Origin: DATJPY01 sp035506135
Lineage (GTDB): Bacteria > Myxococcota_A > UBA9160 > PR03
NCBI GenBank assembly: GCA_035506135.1
Contig: DATJPY010000095.1
Location: 10,200 to 74,199 of the forward strand
DNA length: 64,000 nt
Direction: 5' to 3'
Of this stretch, positions 44,200 to 53,166 are shown one piece after another (position 1 is the stretch's first letter; each line of letters starts with the position of its first letter). Made by a program: the position numbers and the translations under genes. Under the pieces are notes generated by a model. That model had not been told where the DNA came from. It ran no database searches and saw nothing but the letters and a program-made list of their open reading frames with translations.

Positions 44200-45421
44200 C
44201 TAGAACGACAGCCGCAGCGAGATGCCGTAGAGGCTCGCGGTGAAGTCGCGGTCGACGTGGCCGAGGAAGAGCGCGCTCGGGTCGGAGAGCGGCTCGAGGT
44301 GGCGCTGCGCGAAGTCCTGCACCGACGAGTTCTCGTAGCGATGGAAGATGCGCAGCGAAAGGTGCTCGGTCAGCGTCAGGATCACGCTCGTCGTCAGCAC
44401 GTGGTCGGTGTAGCGCTGCGGGGCGAAGTGGCTCCCCGCCGCGGCGGGCGGCACGCCCGTGCCCAGCGCGTCGGGCGAGGCGAACTCGTAATCGATCTCC
44501 TCGCGGCTCGAGAGGAACGTGTAGTCGCTCTGGAGCGTGATGCGCGAGGTCGCCTTCCAGCGGACGCCGACACCGGCGCTGTGGACGCGCTCGTCGGAGC
44601 CGAGCTGCCAGGCGAGCGACAGCGGGAAGACGGGACCGCCCGCCTGGGGATCGTTCGACAGCGCGGATGAGTCGTTGATGGTGGCCTGATGGTGGGAGCG
44701 CGCCTCGAATCCGTACCAGACGTACGCGCTGGTGCGCGGCGAGGGCTGCCAGCTCCACTCGACCTTGGCGTTCCACGCGGTGGCGTCGCGCAGGCCGTAG
44801 TCGTCGCCGCGGTAGCTGCCGACGAGCGAGAGATCCATGTCCTCGCCGAGCAAAAAGTTGAGCCGCAGGTCGGCCTTGTTCTCCGGGAGCCGGGAGCCGC
44901 GCCGTCATCCAGGCGAGGTTGCGGCTGGTAGGCGAGACGCGCGCGCGGACGCCGCGCGTCTGGCGCCGCTCGCGGTCGGTCTCCTCGCGCTCCACGACGG
45001 CGCCGAGCACGGTCTTGCCGCGCACGCTCCAGTCCGCCGTCAGCTGCCCGAGCGACGTGCGATAGCTGGTCGGCAGGCTGCGGTAGCGGAAGTCCTCGTA
45101 GAGCGGCTGTCCCGGCACGAAGATGCGGCGCTCGGGGCCGGCCGACTCGAGCGCGCCGTCCTCGGCGATGTAGCCGATCTCGCCGGTCCCGTTCGGTCCC
45201 GCGATCGGGTTCACTGCGGTGTATCGGGTCCGATCGTCGTTCGGATGGCAGCCGCGGCAGGTGTTCGCGCCGACGTAGGTCGCTCCCGCCGGCGGCTCGG
45301 CCGCCGGAGGTGCGGGAGCGGGCGGCGCGGCGCGCGTCGACACCGCGGCGAGGGCGACCACGAGCGACGCGATTGCGATCGCGCGAGCTCCGCGGCGCTC
45401 CGACCGACTCGTGCGTTGCAC
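44200..45421 (-). pseudogene. MtrB/PioB-like outer-membrane barrel with CxxCH, frameshifted by 7-bp duplication
   Basis: From GTG 45421 the frame encodes a signal peptide (RAIAIASLVVALAAVSTRA), a heme-binding-type C55-R-G-C58-H59 in VGANTCRGCHPN, and beta strands up to LAWMTARLP. The reading frame then breaks, and a second frame continues from ENKADLRLNFLLGEDMDL with alternating aromatic/polar strands (SYRGDDYGLRDATAW) to a terminal Phe (GISLRLSF), the outer-membrane barrel ending. The break falls at a tandem CCGGGAG duplication (44883-44896); one copy fewer rejoins the frames into 404 residues. MtrB-family barrels are usually longer, so it is also short. A sequencing or assembly error is possible. 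Confidence 0.65.
44883..44896. repeat. 7-bp tandem duplication causing the frameshift
   Basis: CCGGGAG at 44883-44889 is repeated at once at 44890-44896 (GGCTCCC twice on the coding strand). Seven is not a multiple of three, and removing one copy gives codons A-R-L-P-E-N-K-A-D-L that join both open frames of the barrel gene exactly. Confidence 0.85.
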
Positions 45422-45503
45422 GCACGCCCCCTGCGAGGCGCACTGCGCCTCCCCAGGCAGTACGTCGGGCGCGCGCGTTCGGCTTCTGGCTCCGGAGCGC
45501 GGA

Positions 45504-46565
45504 TCAGAAGAGACCGAGCTGCGGCGAGGCCGCGGCCGGGCGGCGGAAGCGGGCCGCGGAGAGGACCGGTCCCTTCGCGGCGAGGCCGGCGCGGCGACAG
45601 CCGAGCTCGAAGAGCCGTGCGATCTGCTCGGCGAAGGGTCCCTCACCGCGCTGCCGCGTCGCGAAGCGGGAGTCGTACAGGCGCCCGCCGCGGAGCGCGG
45701 AGATCCGATTCAGCACCTTGGCGCGGCGCTCGGGGAACTCCCGCGCGAGCCACTCGGCGAAGAGCTCCTTCACCGCGTGGGGGAGCCGCAGCACGACGAA
45801 GCCGGCGTATCCCGCCCCGGCGCCGCACGCCGCCGCGAGGATCGCAGGCAGCTCGTGGTCGGTGAGCCCCGGCACGATCGGCGCCACCAGGACGCCGACC
45901 GGGACGCGCGCATCGGCGAGCCTCGCGATCGCCTCGAGCCGCAGCTCCGGTCGCGACGCGCGCGGCTCCATCGCGCGCGCGAGCGCGGAGTCGAGCGTCG
46001 TCACCGAGACGGAGACCGAGGCGCACTCGTCGCGCGCCAGCTCGGCGAGCAGGTCGGCGTCGCGCGCCACGAGCCGGTTCTTGGTGATGATCGTCACCGG
46101 ATTCCGGAACTCGAGCAGCACCTCGAGGCATCGACGCGTCAGCTCGAGGCGGCGCTCGATCGGCTGATAGGGATCGGTGACGCCGGAGAGCGCGATCACC
46201 TGCGGCTTCCAGCGCGGGGAGGAGAGCTCGTCGCGCAGCAGCTCGGGAGCGCGCTCCTTCACCAGGATCCGCGTCTCGAAGTCGAGACCGGCCGAGAGCC
46301 CGAGGTACTCGTGGGTCGGGCGGGCGTAACAATAGGTGCAGCCATGCTCGCAGCCGCGATACGGGTTGATGCTGGCGTCGAAGCCGACGTCGGGGCTCTG
46401 GTTCGTGGCGATCAGCGACCGGGACGGGTCGCGCAGGAAGAGCGTGCGCGGCGCGGGCCGCTCGTCGTCGTCCGGGTCGGGGAGGGCGTCGGGGTCCGGC
46501 TCGTAGCGGAGCGTCTCGAAGCGGTTCGGCGGATCGAAGCCGGCCCCCCGGCCCTTGGTCGCCAT
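45504..46565 (-). CDS. SPL-type radical SAM protein (PA0069 family)
   Basis: 353 residues. Radical SAM Cys triad in NPYRGCEHGCTYCYARPTHEYL, then TDPYQPIERRLELTRRCLEVL, ITKNRLVARD and SVSVTTLDSALARAMEPRA, which match the spore-photoproduct-lyase-like COG1533 family. Function in non-sporulating bacteria is unknown; DNA photoproduct repair is a guess by homology. ATG at 46565 (MATKGRGAGFDPPNRF) is the common family start. Located 82 bases upstream of the barrel gene. Confidence 0.88.
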   Translation of the reverse strand: MATKGRGAGFDPPNRFETLRYEPDPDALPDPDDDERPAPRTLFLRDPSRSLIATNQSPDVGFDASINPYRGCEHGCTYCYARPTHEYLGLSAGLDFETRILVKERAPELLRDELSSPRWKPQVIALSGVTDPYQPIERRLELTRRCLEVLLEFRNPVTIITKNRLVARDADLLAELARDECASVSVSVTTLDSALARAMEPRASRPELRLEAIARLADARVPVGVLVAPIVPGLTDHELPAILAAACGAGAGYAGFVVLRLPHAVKELFAEWLAREFPERRAKVLNRISALRGGRLYDSRFATRQRGEGPFAEQIARLFELGCRRAGLAAKGPVLSAARFRRPAAASPQLGLF

Positions 46566-46588
46566 GGCGAAATTAGAGCGAAAGTCGA

Positions 46589-47611
46589 TCAGGGAAGCAA
46601 CAGCACCTTCCCGAGGTTCTTCCGGTCCTGGATGTAGTGGTGCGCCTCGGCCGCCCGGTCGAACGGGAAGCTCGCGGCGATCGCCGGGCGGATCGCGCCC
46701 GCGCGGTAGTAGCCGAGCAGCGCCTCCATCCAGCCCGCAACCCGCTCCGTCTCGCCCCACAGGTGGCCGAGGTTCACGCCGAAGACGCCCTTGTTCTGGT
46801 TCATCAGCGCGATCGGAGTGAACTGCAGCCAGGGCATCGCGACGGCGGCGCGCAGCAGATCGCGGCGGCGGCCGCGCTTGCCGGTGGCGGCGGCCGACAC
46901 GCCGAACATCCCGAGGCGGCCGGTGGCCGCGAGCGCGCGGTAGCTCTTCTTGAACGACGCGCCGCCCACCGCGTCGAGCACCAGCTCGACGCCGCGGCCC
47001 TCGGTGATCTCGCGCACGCGGACCTCGAAGTCCTCGGTGCGGTAGTCGATGCAGTGCTCGACGCCGAGCTTGCGCAGCGCGTCGTGCTTGGCCGCCGACG
47101 CGGTCCCGATCACGCGCGCACCGATGCGGCGTGCGAGCTGGATGGCCGCGATGCCGACGCCGCCTCCCGCCGAGTGGATCAGCACGGTGTCGCCTGCCCG
47201 CAGCCCGCCCATCACCTCGACGAGCTGGTAGGCGGTCAGGTAGTTGACCGGGAGCGCGGCGCCCTCCTCGGCGCTCATTCCGTCGGGGCGCGTGAACACC
47301 TGGCGCTCGGGCGCGCAGACCACGTCGCTGTAGCCGCCGAAGCGGGTCAGCGCGAGCACGGGCCGGCCGACCCAGTCGGGGTACACACCGCGCCCGGCCG
47401 CGTCGATCGTGCCGGCGACCTCGTATCCGACGACGACCGGCAGCGGCGGCAGGTCGGGGTACAGGCCCATGCGTCCCATCACGTCGGCGAAGTTCACGCC
47501 GGCGGCCTGGACGCGGATGCGGACCTCGCCCTCGCCCGGGGTCGGGTCGCGCGCCTCGCGCAGCTCGAGCACCTCGGGCGCTCCGGATCGCGGAATCCAG
47601 ATCTGGCGCAT
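46589..47611 (-). CDS. quinone oxidoreductase-like zinc-free medium-chain dehydrogenase
   Basis: 340 residues of the QOR/zeta-crystallin branch. GVNFADVMGRMGLYPDLPPLP substrate segment, VVGYEVAGTI without the zinc Cys ligands, and NADPH-binding VLIHSAGGGVGIAAIQLARRIGA. C-terminal FPFDRAAEAHHYIQDRKNLGKVLL is typical. Reduces quinones or enones with NADPH. 16 bases separate it from the M1 peptidase gene upstream. Confidence 0.9.
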   Translation of the reverse strand: MRQIWIPRSGAPEVLELREARDPTPGEGEVRIRVQAAGVNFADVMGRMGLYPDLPPLPVVVGYEVAGTIDAAGRGVYPDWVGRPVLALTRFGGYSDVVCAPERQVFTRPDGMSAEEGAALPVNYLTAYQLVEVMGGLRAGDTVLIHSAGGGVGIAAIQLARRIGARVIGTASAAKHDALRKLGVEHCIDYRTEDFEVRVREITEGRGVELVLDAVGGASFKKSYRALAATGRLGMFGVSAAATGKRGRRRDLLRAAVAMPWLQFTPIALMNQNKGVFGVNLGHLWGETERVAGWMEALLGYYRAGAIRPAIAASFPFDRAAEAHHYIQDRKNLGKVLLLP

Positions 47612-47627
47612 GGGGCCTCCGAGCGGG

Positions 47628-50228
47628 CTACACCGCGAGCCAACGGGCCAGAGCGGGCCGCGCGATGCGGAAGAACGCCGCGTCCAGGTCGAACCGCTCG
47701 AGCGCCTGCTCGAGCGCGCGCGCCCCCGCCGGCAGCGGGTGTGCCCGGAAGTGGGCCGCCACCGCGCGGCGATGGGCAGGGCCCAGCGCGGGGGTGGCCT
47801 CGACGAGACGCGAGGCGAGCATCGGCGGCATGCGCTTCGCAAGCCGTGCCCAGCGCCGCTGGACGAACGCCCAGGTCCGCTCGCGTGCGGCAGGGTTTCC
47901 CAGCAGCCGCGCGAGCACCAGCGCCACGTCCTGCGTCGGGATGCGCGAAGAGAGCGTGAGCGCGAGCGCGCGGTCGACGAGGCGCGGCGGGCGGAACTCG
48001 GCGAGCGCCAGCAGGAAGCGGCGCCGCTCCTGCGGCGTGACCGCGTGCTCGAAACCGTGCAGCATGGCGTCGAAGCGCGCGCGGTCGCCGGTGCGCGCCC
48101 CGAGGGTCACGACCGGATCGGCCAGGTCCGGATCGATCGCATCGCGGCGCGCGAGGTAGGCGTCGAAGCGCGCGCCCACCGCGGCCAGCACGGGAGGCCA
48201 CTGCGCCACCTCGCCGAGCAGGCCCACCAGCACGGCGCGACGCACCCGCGTGTCGGCGGGCTCGTCGGATCCGGGCTCCCAGCCCAGCTCGGTGAAGGCG
48301 GGTCCGAAGATCTTGGCGATGCGGTCGCGGAAGCGCTCGAGCGCGGCATCGCCCAGCGCCGGCGCCACGCGGTCCTCGAGGAAGCCGAGCGGCCCGCGGA
48401 GCGACAGCAGCACGTCGGGATCGGGCTCCTGCACCAGCGCGTCGACCAGGCCGAGGAAGTCCGCGAGGGGGGCGCGCGCGGCGCGTGCGAGCGCCCATTG
48501 GTGGTCGACCAGGCCCATGCGTTCGACCGGCGTGAGCAGCGGCAGGTGTCCGGCCAGTGCGGCGAGCTCGCCGGAGGGGTGCAGCGGCCGGAAGAAGCCG
48601 CCCTCGTCGGCGTTTCCGTACACGAAGCTCGGCGTGCCGGCGCCGAGGTCGATGGTCTCGCCGGTGCGCCGCAGGAGCTGGCGCACCAGCCGCGTGCGCC
48701 CGCGCGCGTCGGCGACGCGCCCGACCCAGGGGATCGGCCAGCGCGCGGCCGGCGACGGCGTGCGCCTGCCCCGGGCGCGCCGCGGGTCCGCGAAGAACGG
48801 CTGCTGTCGGGCGCGCAGCTCGGTGCGCCCGTTGCGCGCGACCCGCGCGAGCGAGAGCACGGGATGCCCGGATCGCTCGATCCATCCGCGCACGATCGGC
48901 TCGACCGATTCGCCGGCCGCCTCCGAGAGCGCGCGCCACAGGTCCGACGCCTTCGCGTTCGACTCGCGATGCCGGCGGATGTAGGTGCGGACACCCTTGC
49001 GGAAGCTCTCGGGACCGAGGTAGCGCTCGACCATGCGCACCACCGAGGCGCCCTTCTCGTAGGTGATCAGGTCGAAGTTCTCGGTGGCCTCGGAGGGCGT
49101 TCGCACCTCGGTGTGGATCGGGTGCGTGTGGCGGAGCGCGTCGAGGCGGAGGGCGGCGGCGCGGTGGTGCTGGAAGTCCTGCCACATCTTCCACTCGGGG
49201 CGCCACTGGTCGACGACGTGGAACGCCATCCACGTGGCGAAGGCCTCGTTGAGCCAGAGGTCGTCCCACCACGCCATGGTGACGAGGTCGCCGTACCACA
49301 TGTGGGCCAGCTCGTGCGCGATGACCTCGGCGGCGCGCTTCTTCTCGGCGAGCGTGGCGGTCGCGGGCTCGAGCAGCAGCAGGTTCTCGCGGAAGAAGAC
49401 CGCCCCGGCGTTCTCCATCGCGCCCGCCTCGAAGTCGGGTACGGCGACGAGGTCCAGCTTCGCGTAGGGATACGGCAGGTCGAAGTAGCGCTCGAGGCGC
49501 GTCAGGCTCTCGCGCGCGGCCTCGAGCGCGAACGCGGAGAGGCGTCGCTTGCCCGGCACGTGCCACACGCGGATCTCGGTCGGCCCCGCCGCCTCCGCGC
49601 GCGAGCTCTCGAGCTCCCCCACCGCGAGCGCCACCAGGTAGGTGGAGAGCGGCGGTGTCGGCGCGAAGCGCACCTTCTTGCGCGCGCCGTCGCGCTCGAC
49701 GCGGGCGACGGGTGCGTTCGAGAGCACGGCGTTCGAGCTGGCGGTCGCGACCGAGATCTCGAAGCGCGCCTTCATCGCCGGCTCGTCGAAGCACGGGAAG
49801 AAGCGGCGCGCGTCGGCGGCCTCGAGCTGCGTGAAGGCGTAGCGGCGCTTCTCCGAGGAGGCGGCGTAGAGGCCCCGCAGGTCGCTGCGCAGGCGGCCGG
49901 CGAAGGCGATGTGCAGCGTGGCCTCGCCCGGCCCGACCGGTCGCGGCAGCAGCAGCGCGATCGACTGGCGCGCCGGATCGCTCTCGATCTTCGCCGACAG
50001 GGAGCCGCCCTGCGTCTCGACCCGGGCGCGCGTCACGCGCAGATCGGCCGCGTGCAGCTCGATGCGGCGGCGCGCGCTCGCGATGCCCACGCGGATCGCG
50101 ACCTCGCCGCGATACGCGGCGCCGCGCGCCGGGTCGACGTCGAGCGCCAGCGCATAGTGGATCGGAGCCACCCCGGGGTCGAGGCGATGGCCGGATCGTG
50201 CTCGTCGGTCGGCGCCGCCGCGCTGCAC
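47628..50228 (-). CDS. M1 family aminopeptidase
   Basis: 866 residues; removes N-terminal residues from peptides. Zinc site H305-E306-LA-H309 followed 18 residues later by E328 (HELAHMWYGDLV, WLNEAF); the exopeptidase motif GAMEN is in DFEAGAMENAGAVFF. The C-terminal ERAP1-like alpha-helical domain runs over the last 350 residues. GTG at 50228 has GGAGGGTGAG next to it. No signal peptide, so cytoplasmic. The organism's main PepN could be this or another copy. Confidence 0.92.
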   Translation of the reverse strand: MQRGGADRRARSGHRLDPGVAPIHYALALDVDPARGAAYRGEVAIRVGIASARRRIELHAADLRVTRARVETQGGSLSAKIESDPARQSIALLLPRPVGPGEATLHIAFAGRLRSDLRGLYAASSEKRRYAFTQLEAADARRFFPCFDEPAMKARFEISVATASSNAVLSNAPVARVERDGARKKVRFAPTPPLSTYLVALAVGELESSRAEAAGPTEIRVWHVPGKRRLSAFALEAARESLTRLERYFDLPYPYAKLDLVAVPDFEAGAMENAGAVFFRENLLLLEPATATLAEKKRAAEVIAHELAHMWYGDLVTMAWWDDLWLNEAFATWMAFHVVDQWRPEWKMWQDFQHHRAAALRLDALRHTHPIHTEVRTPSEATENFDLITYEKGASVVRMVERYLGPESFRKGVRTYIRRHRESNAKASDLWRALSEAAGESVEPIVRGWIERSGHPVLSLARVARNGRTELRARQQPFFADPRRARGRRTPSPAARWPIPWVGRVADARGRTRLVRQLLRRTGETIDLGAGTPSFVYGNADEGGFFRPLHPSGELAALAGHLPLLTPVERMGLVDHQWALARAARAPLADFLGLVDALVQEPDPDVLLSLRGPLGFLEDRVAPALGDAALERFRDRIAKIFGPAFTELGWEPGSDEPADTRVRRAVLVGLLGEVAQWPPVLAAVGARFDAYLARRDAIDPDLADPVVTLGARTGDRARFDAMLHGFEHAVTPQERRRFLLALAEFRPPRLVDRALALTLSSRIPTQDVALVLARLLGNPAARERTWAFVQRRWARLAKRMPPMLASRLVEATPALGPAHRRAVAAHFRAHPLPAGARALEQALERFDLDAAFFRIARPALARWLAV

Positions 50229-50314
50229 CTCACCCTCCGACAGTGCAGCGCACGATGATAGCGGCTTCGCGCGCGCGGGAGATGGGGCGCACCGCGGCCG
50301 GTGCGCCCGCCGCG

Positions 50315-50530
50315 TCAGTCCTTGCCTTCGTACTTGAAGGACACCTTGACCTTGGCGCGATAGGCGCGGATCTTGCCGCCCTCCAGCTGCATGTCGAGCT
50401 CCGATACCTCCGCGATGCGGAGGTCGCGGAGGCTCTTCGAGGCTTTGCTGACCGCGGCGGCCGCAGCCTTCTCCCAGGAGTCCGCGCTCGTGCCCACCAG
50501 CTCGATCACCTTGTAGACGCTCTCGGCCAT
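50315..50530 (-). CDS. dodecin family protein lacking the flavin-stacking tryptophan
   Basis: 71 residues; dodecins form hollow 12-mers. MAESVYKVIELVGTSADSWE, SLRDLRIAEVSELDM and AKVKVSFKYE fit the family throughout. At the site where flavin-binding dodecins carry Trp (W-x-E-V) this one has I39 in RIAEV, as in the calcium-dodecin/SecE2 branch. Flavin storage is therefore doubtful. Ninety-two bases after the ABC substrate-binding gene. Confidence 0.88.
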   Translation of the reverse strand: MAESVYKVIELVGTSADSWEKAAAAAVSKASKSLRDLRIAEVSELDMQLEGGKIRAYRAKVKVSFKYEGKD

Positions 50531-50622
50531 GACGCCCTCCTCGGGCCGGATCCAGCCCGGCCGCAGCGCCATCCTACTCTCGTCGCGCGGAGAGCAGAAG
50601 CGCCAGCGGCGCGGATGCGTCG

Positions 50623-51597
50623 CTAGGGCCGGCTGGCGCCGCCCGCGAGCGCTCCGGTGTCCGCGAAGCAGCTCGCCGCGTCGGGCTCGTGGTCGACCAG
50701 CCCGAGCTCCCGGAGCTGTCGGCCGAGCTCGCTCCAGCGATCGAGCGACATGGCGCCGAGCCCGTGCTGCTTCGCGAAGTCGGTCTCGACGAGCGGCTGC
50801 TGCGCGGCCGCGGCGAGCCGGAAGGTCTCGGCGTCCATCTCGCGGTTCAGCTCGCCCATCTTGGCGTTGGCCGGCGCGGGATCGTCGAGGTAGCCGCGCC
50901 AGCCGTCGCGGAGCGCGGCTGCGAAGGCGGCGACGCGCGCCGGCTCCTCGCGCAGCTGCTTGCCGGAGGTGATGTACACCGCGGCGTAGGGATCGAAGCC
51001 CGAGTCGGCGATCAGGAAGACCTGCGGGTCGGCTCCCTGGCGGCGCGCCTGGATCGGCTCGGCGGTGATGAACACCTGCTGCGCGAGCATCGGGTCGAGC
51101 AGGAAGGGAGCGATGCTGTACCCGTACGGGACGATCTTCATGCGCGAGAGGTCGAAGCGCTTCTCGAGCCACTTCACGTACGGCAGGCCCGGCTCGACGG
51201 CGAGCGTGCCGCCGGCGGCGAAGAGGTCGGCGAGCGACGAGAGCTTGCGCGCGGCGTGCACCATGATGCCCTGCGGATTGGTCTGGTACGTCGCGAACAC
51301 CGCGACGACGTCGGTGCCGCGGTCGCGCGCCAGCACCACCTCGTCCGCGGCCGCCACGCCGAAGGCGACCTGGCCCGACTCGACCATCTGCACCACCGGC
51401 GCGCCGGGGCCGCCTGTCACCTCGACCGGGAGCCCGCGGCTCGCGAATGCCCCGGTGCGCAGCGCCTCGTAGAGCCCGCCGAACTCGGGCTCGGGCTTCC
51501 AGTTGAGCGCGAGCGCGAGCTTGCCGTCGTGGCTGCCGCCGCAGGCGCAGAGCGACACGGCCGCGAGCAGGGCCCCGAGCGCTGCGACCCTCCTCAT
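50623..51597 (-). CDS. NMT1/THI5-like ABC transporter substrate-binding lipoprotein
   Basis: 324 residues. Hydrophobic N-terminus ending LCACGG provides a lipobox-like Cys. The mature protein opens LALALNWKPEPEFGGLYEAL, the NMT1/THI5 fold seen in thiamine-precursor, riboflavin and taurine/nitrate importers. VTGGPGAPVVQMVESGQVAFGVAAADEV lines the ligand cleft. Overlaps the permease gene by 4 bases. Ligand unknown: a thiamine pyrimidine or riboflavin is possible, but no TPP or FMN riboswitch was recognised upstream. Confidence 0.85.
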   Translation of the reverse strand: MRRVAALGALLAAVSLCACGGSHDGKLALALNWKPEPEFGGLYEALRTGAFASRGLPVEVTGGPGAPVVQMVESGQVAFGVAAADEVVLARDRGTDVVAVFATYQTNPQGIMVHAARKLSSLADLFAAGGTLAVEPGLPYVKWLEKRFDLSRMKIVPYGYSIAPFLLDPMLAQQVFITAEPIQARRQGADPQVFLIADSGFDPYAAVYITSGKQLREEPARVAAFAAALRDGWRGYLDDPAPANAKMGELNREMDAETFRLAAAAQQPLVETDFAKQHGLGAMSLDRWSELGRQLRELGLVDHEPDAASCFADTGALAGGASRP

Positions 51598-52361
51598 CCA
51601 CCCTCCTCCGACGCATGCCAGCGCCGCAGCGCGAGACGGCTGGCCAGGTTCACCAGCGCGAAGAGCGAGAGCCCGAGCAGCGAGGCGTAGCCGACCGCCG
51701 CGAACACCAGGTCGGTGCGCTGCTCGCGCATCGCCCCGAGCACGACCACGCCGAGGCCGCCGCCGCCGACGAACTCGCCGACGATGGCCCCGATCACCGC
51801 GAGCCCCGCGGCGACGCGGAGCCCGGTCAGGACGAAGGGGAGCGCCCAGGGCAGCTCGAGCTTCACGAGACGCGCCCACGGGCCGGCACCGTAGAGCCGG
51901 AACAGATCGCGCAGCGCAGGATCGACCGAGCGCAGACCCGCGAGGGTGTTCGCGATCACCGGGAAGACCGAGACGATGAAGGCCGCCGCCACCACGGCGC
52001 GCGGACCATAGCCGAACCAGATCACCAGGAGCGGCGCGACCGCGACGATCGGCACGATCTGGAAGAAGATCGCGTACGGGTAGAAGGCGCGCTCGACCAG
52101 GCGCGAGCTGGCGAGCCCGATCGCCGCGAGGATGCCGAGCAGCGCGCTCGCCGCGAGCCCGACCAGCGTGCAGCGCGTGGTCGAGGCGAACGCGGGCAGG
52201 AGCAGGGCACTCTGGGTCCACGCGGCGAGCGCCACGGCCGAGGGCGCAGGCAGGAGCAGCGGAGAGACGCGCATCGCGCGGATCGCAAGCTCCGCGAGCA
52301 GCGTGGTCGCGGCGAAGGTCGCGAGGGGCGGCGCGACGAGGTCGAGGCGGCGCCGGATCAT
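51594..52361 (-). CDS. ABC transporter permease (SsuC/TauC/ThiX-like)
   Basis: 255 residues with about six hydrophobic helices, for example TLVGLAASALLGILAAIGLA and AVVAAAFIVSVFPVIANTL. The cytoplasmic EAA loop is at RLYGAGPWARLVKLELPWALP, the coupling site for the ATPase. Overlaps both the upstream ATPase and downstream binding-protein genes in ATGA. Forms the importer channel. Confidence 0.9.
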   Translation of the reverse strand: MIRRRLDLVAPPLATFAATTLLAELAIRAMRVSPLLLPAPSAVALAAWTQSALLLPAFASTTRCTLVGLAASALLGILAAIGLASSRLVERAFYPYAIFFQIVPIVAVAPLLVIWFGYGPRAVVAAAFIVSVFPVIANTLAGLRSVDPALRDLFRLYGAGPWARLVKLELPWALPFVLTGLRVAAGLAVIGAIVGEFVGGGGLGVVVLGAMREQRTDLVFAAVGYASLLGLSLFALVNLASRLALRRWHASEEGG

Positions 52362-53161
52362 CGTTCGGGCCGCTGCAGCGCGGCGAAGAGGACCGCCGCC
52401 TCGTGCGCGAAGCGCGGCTCGGCGCGCAGCTCCGCGCCACGGTCGGCGGGCAGATCGAGCGCGTGCTCGAGCACCACCCGTGCCGGCCGGGGCGAGAACA
52501 CCACCGCGCGCTCGGCGAGGAAGGCCGCCTCGGCGGTCGAGTGCGTGACGAAGAGCACGGTCACTCCCGTTCCGGCCCAGAGCGCGCGGAGCTGGTCGTC
52601 GAGCGACTGGCGCGTGATCTCGTCGAGCGCCGCGAAGGGCTCGTCGAGCAGCAGGAGCCGTGGGCGCGTCACCAGGGCACGCGCCAGCGACACGCGCATC
52701 CGCATCCCGCCCGAGAGCTGGCTCGGGAAGCGGCGCGCGGCGTCGGCCAGCCCGACGCGCGCGATGCCCGCCATCGCCTCGTCGCGCGACTCCGCCGCGG
52801 GCCGGCCCAGCAGCTCGAGCGGCAGCGTCACGTTGCCGAGCACGTCGCGCCACGGGAGCAGGTGCGCGTCCTGGAACACGAAGGCCACGCGCTCGCCCGC
52901 GTCGACACGCGCGTCGGCCGGGCGGCCCTCGAGCAGCACCTCGCCGGCGTCCTGGTGATCGAGGCCCGCGATGATGCGGAGCAGTGTCGACTTGCCGCAT
53001 CCCGACGGCCCGAGCAGCGCCACGAACTCGCCTGCGGCGATCGAGAGGTCGACGCCTCCCACCGCCTCGACGCGATCCCCGTCGCTCGCGAAGGTGCGGC
53101 GCACGCCGCGGAGGTCCACGGCGATTCCCGTCGGCGCGGTCTCCGCGCGCGGCGCAGCCAT
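52358..53161 (-). CDS. ABC transporter ATP-binding protein (SsuB/TauB/ThiZ-like)
   Basis: 267 residues. Walker A LLGPSGCGKSTLLRIIAGL, Q-loop VFQDAHLLPW, signature LSGGMRMRVSLARAL (Met-Arg replacing the usual Gln-Arg), Walker B LLLLDEPFAALDE and the H-loop VTHSTAEA. Energises the nitrate/sulfonate/NMT1-type importer encoded next to it. Starts 5 bases after plsB, whose co-transcription with an importer is unusual. Confidence 0.92.
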   Translation of the reverse strand: MAAPRAETAPTGIAVDLRGVRRTFASDGDRVEAVGGVDLSIAAGEFVALLGPSGCGKSTLLRIIAGLDHQDAGEVLLEGRPADARVDAGERVAFVFQDAHLLPWRDVLGNVTLPLELLGRPAAESRDEAMAGIARVGLADAARRFPSQLSGGMRMRVSLARALVTRPRLLLLDEPFAALDEITRQSLDDQLRALWAGTGVTVLFVTHSTAEAAFLAERAVVFSPRPARVVLEHALDLPADRGAELRAEPRFAHEAAVLFAALQRPER

Positions 53162-53166
53162 CGGCG

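Noticed and set aside
50315..53161. Flavin uptake/storage cassette (RibY-like importer plus dodecin)
   Set aside because: The dodecin lacks the flavin-stacking Trp, no FMN riboswitch was seen, and NMT1/THI5 proteins bind many ligands.
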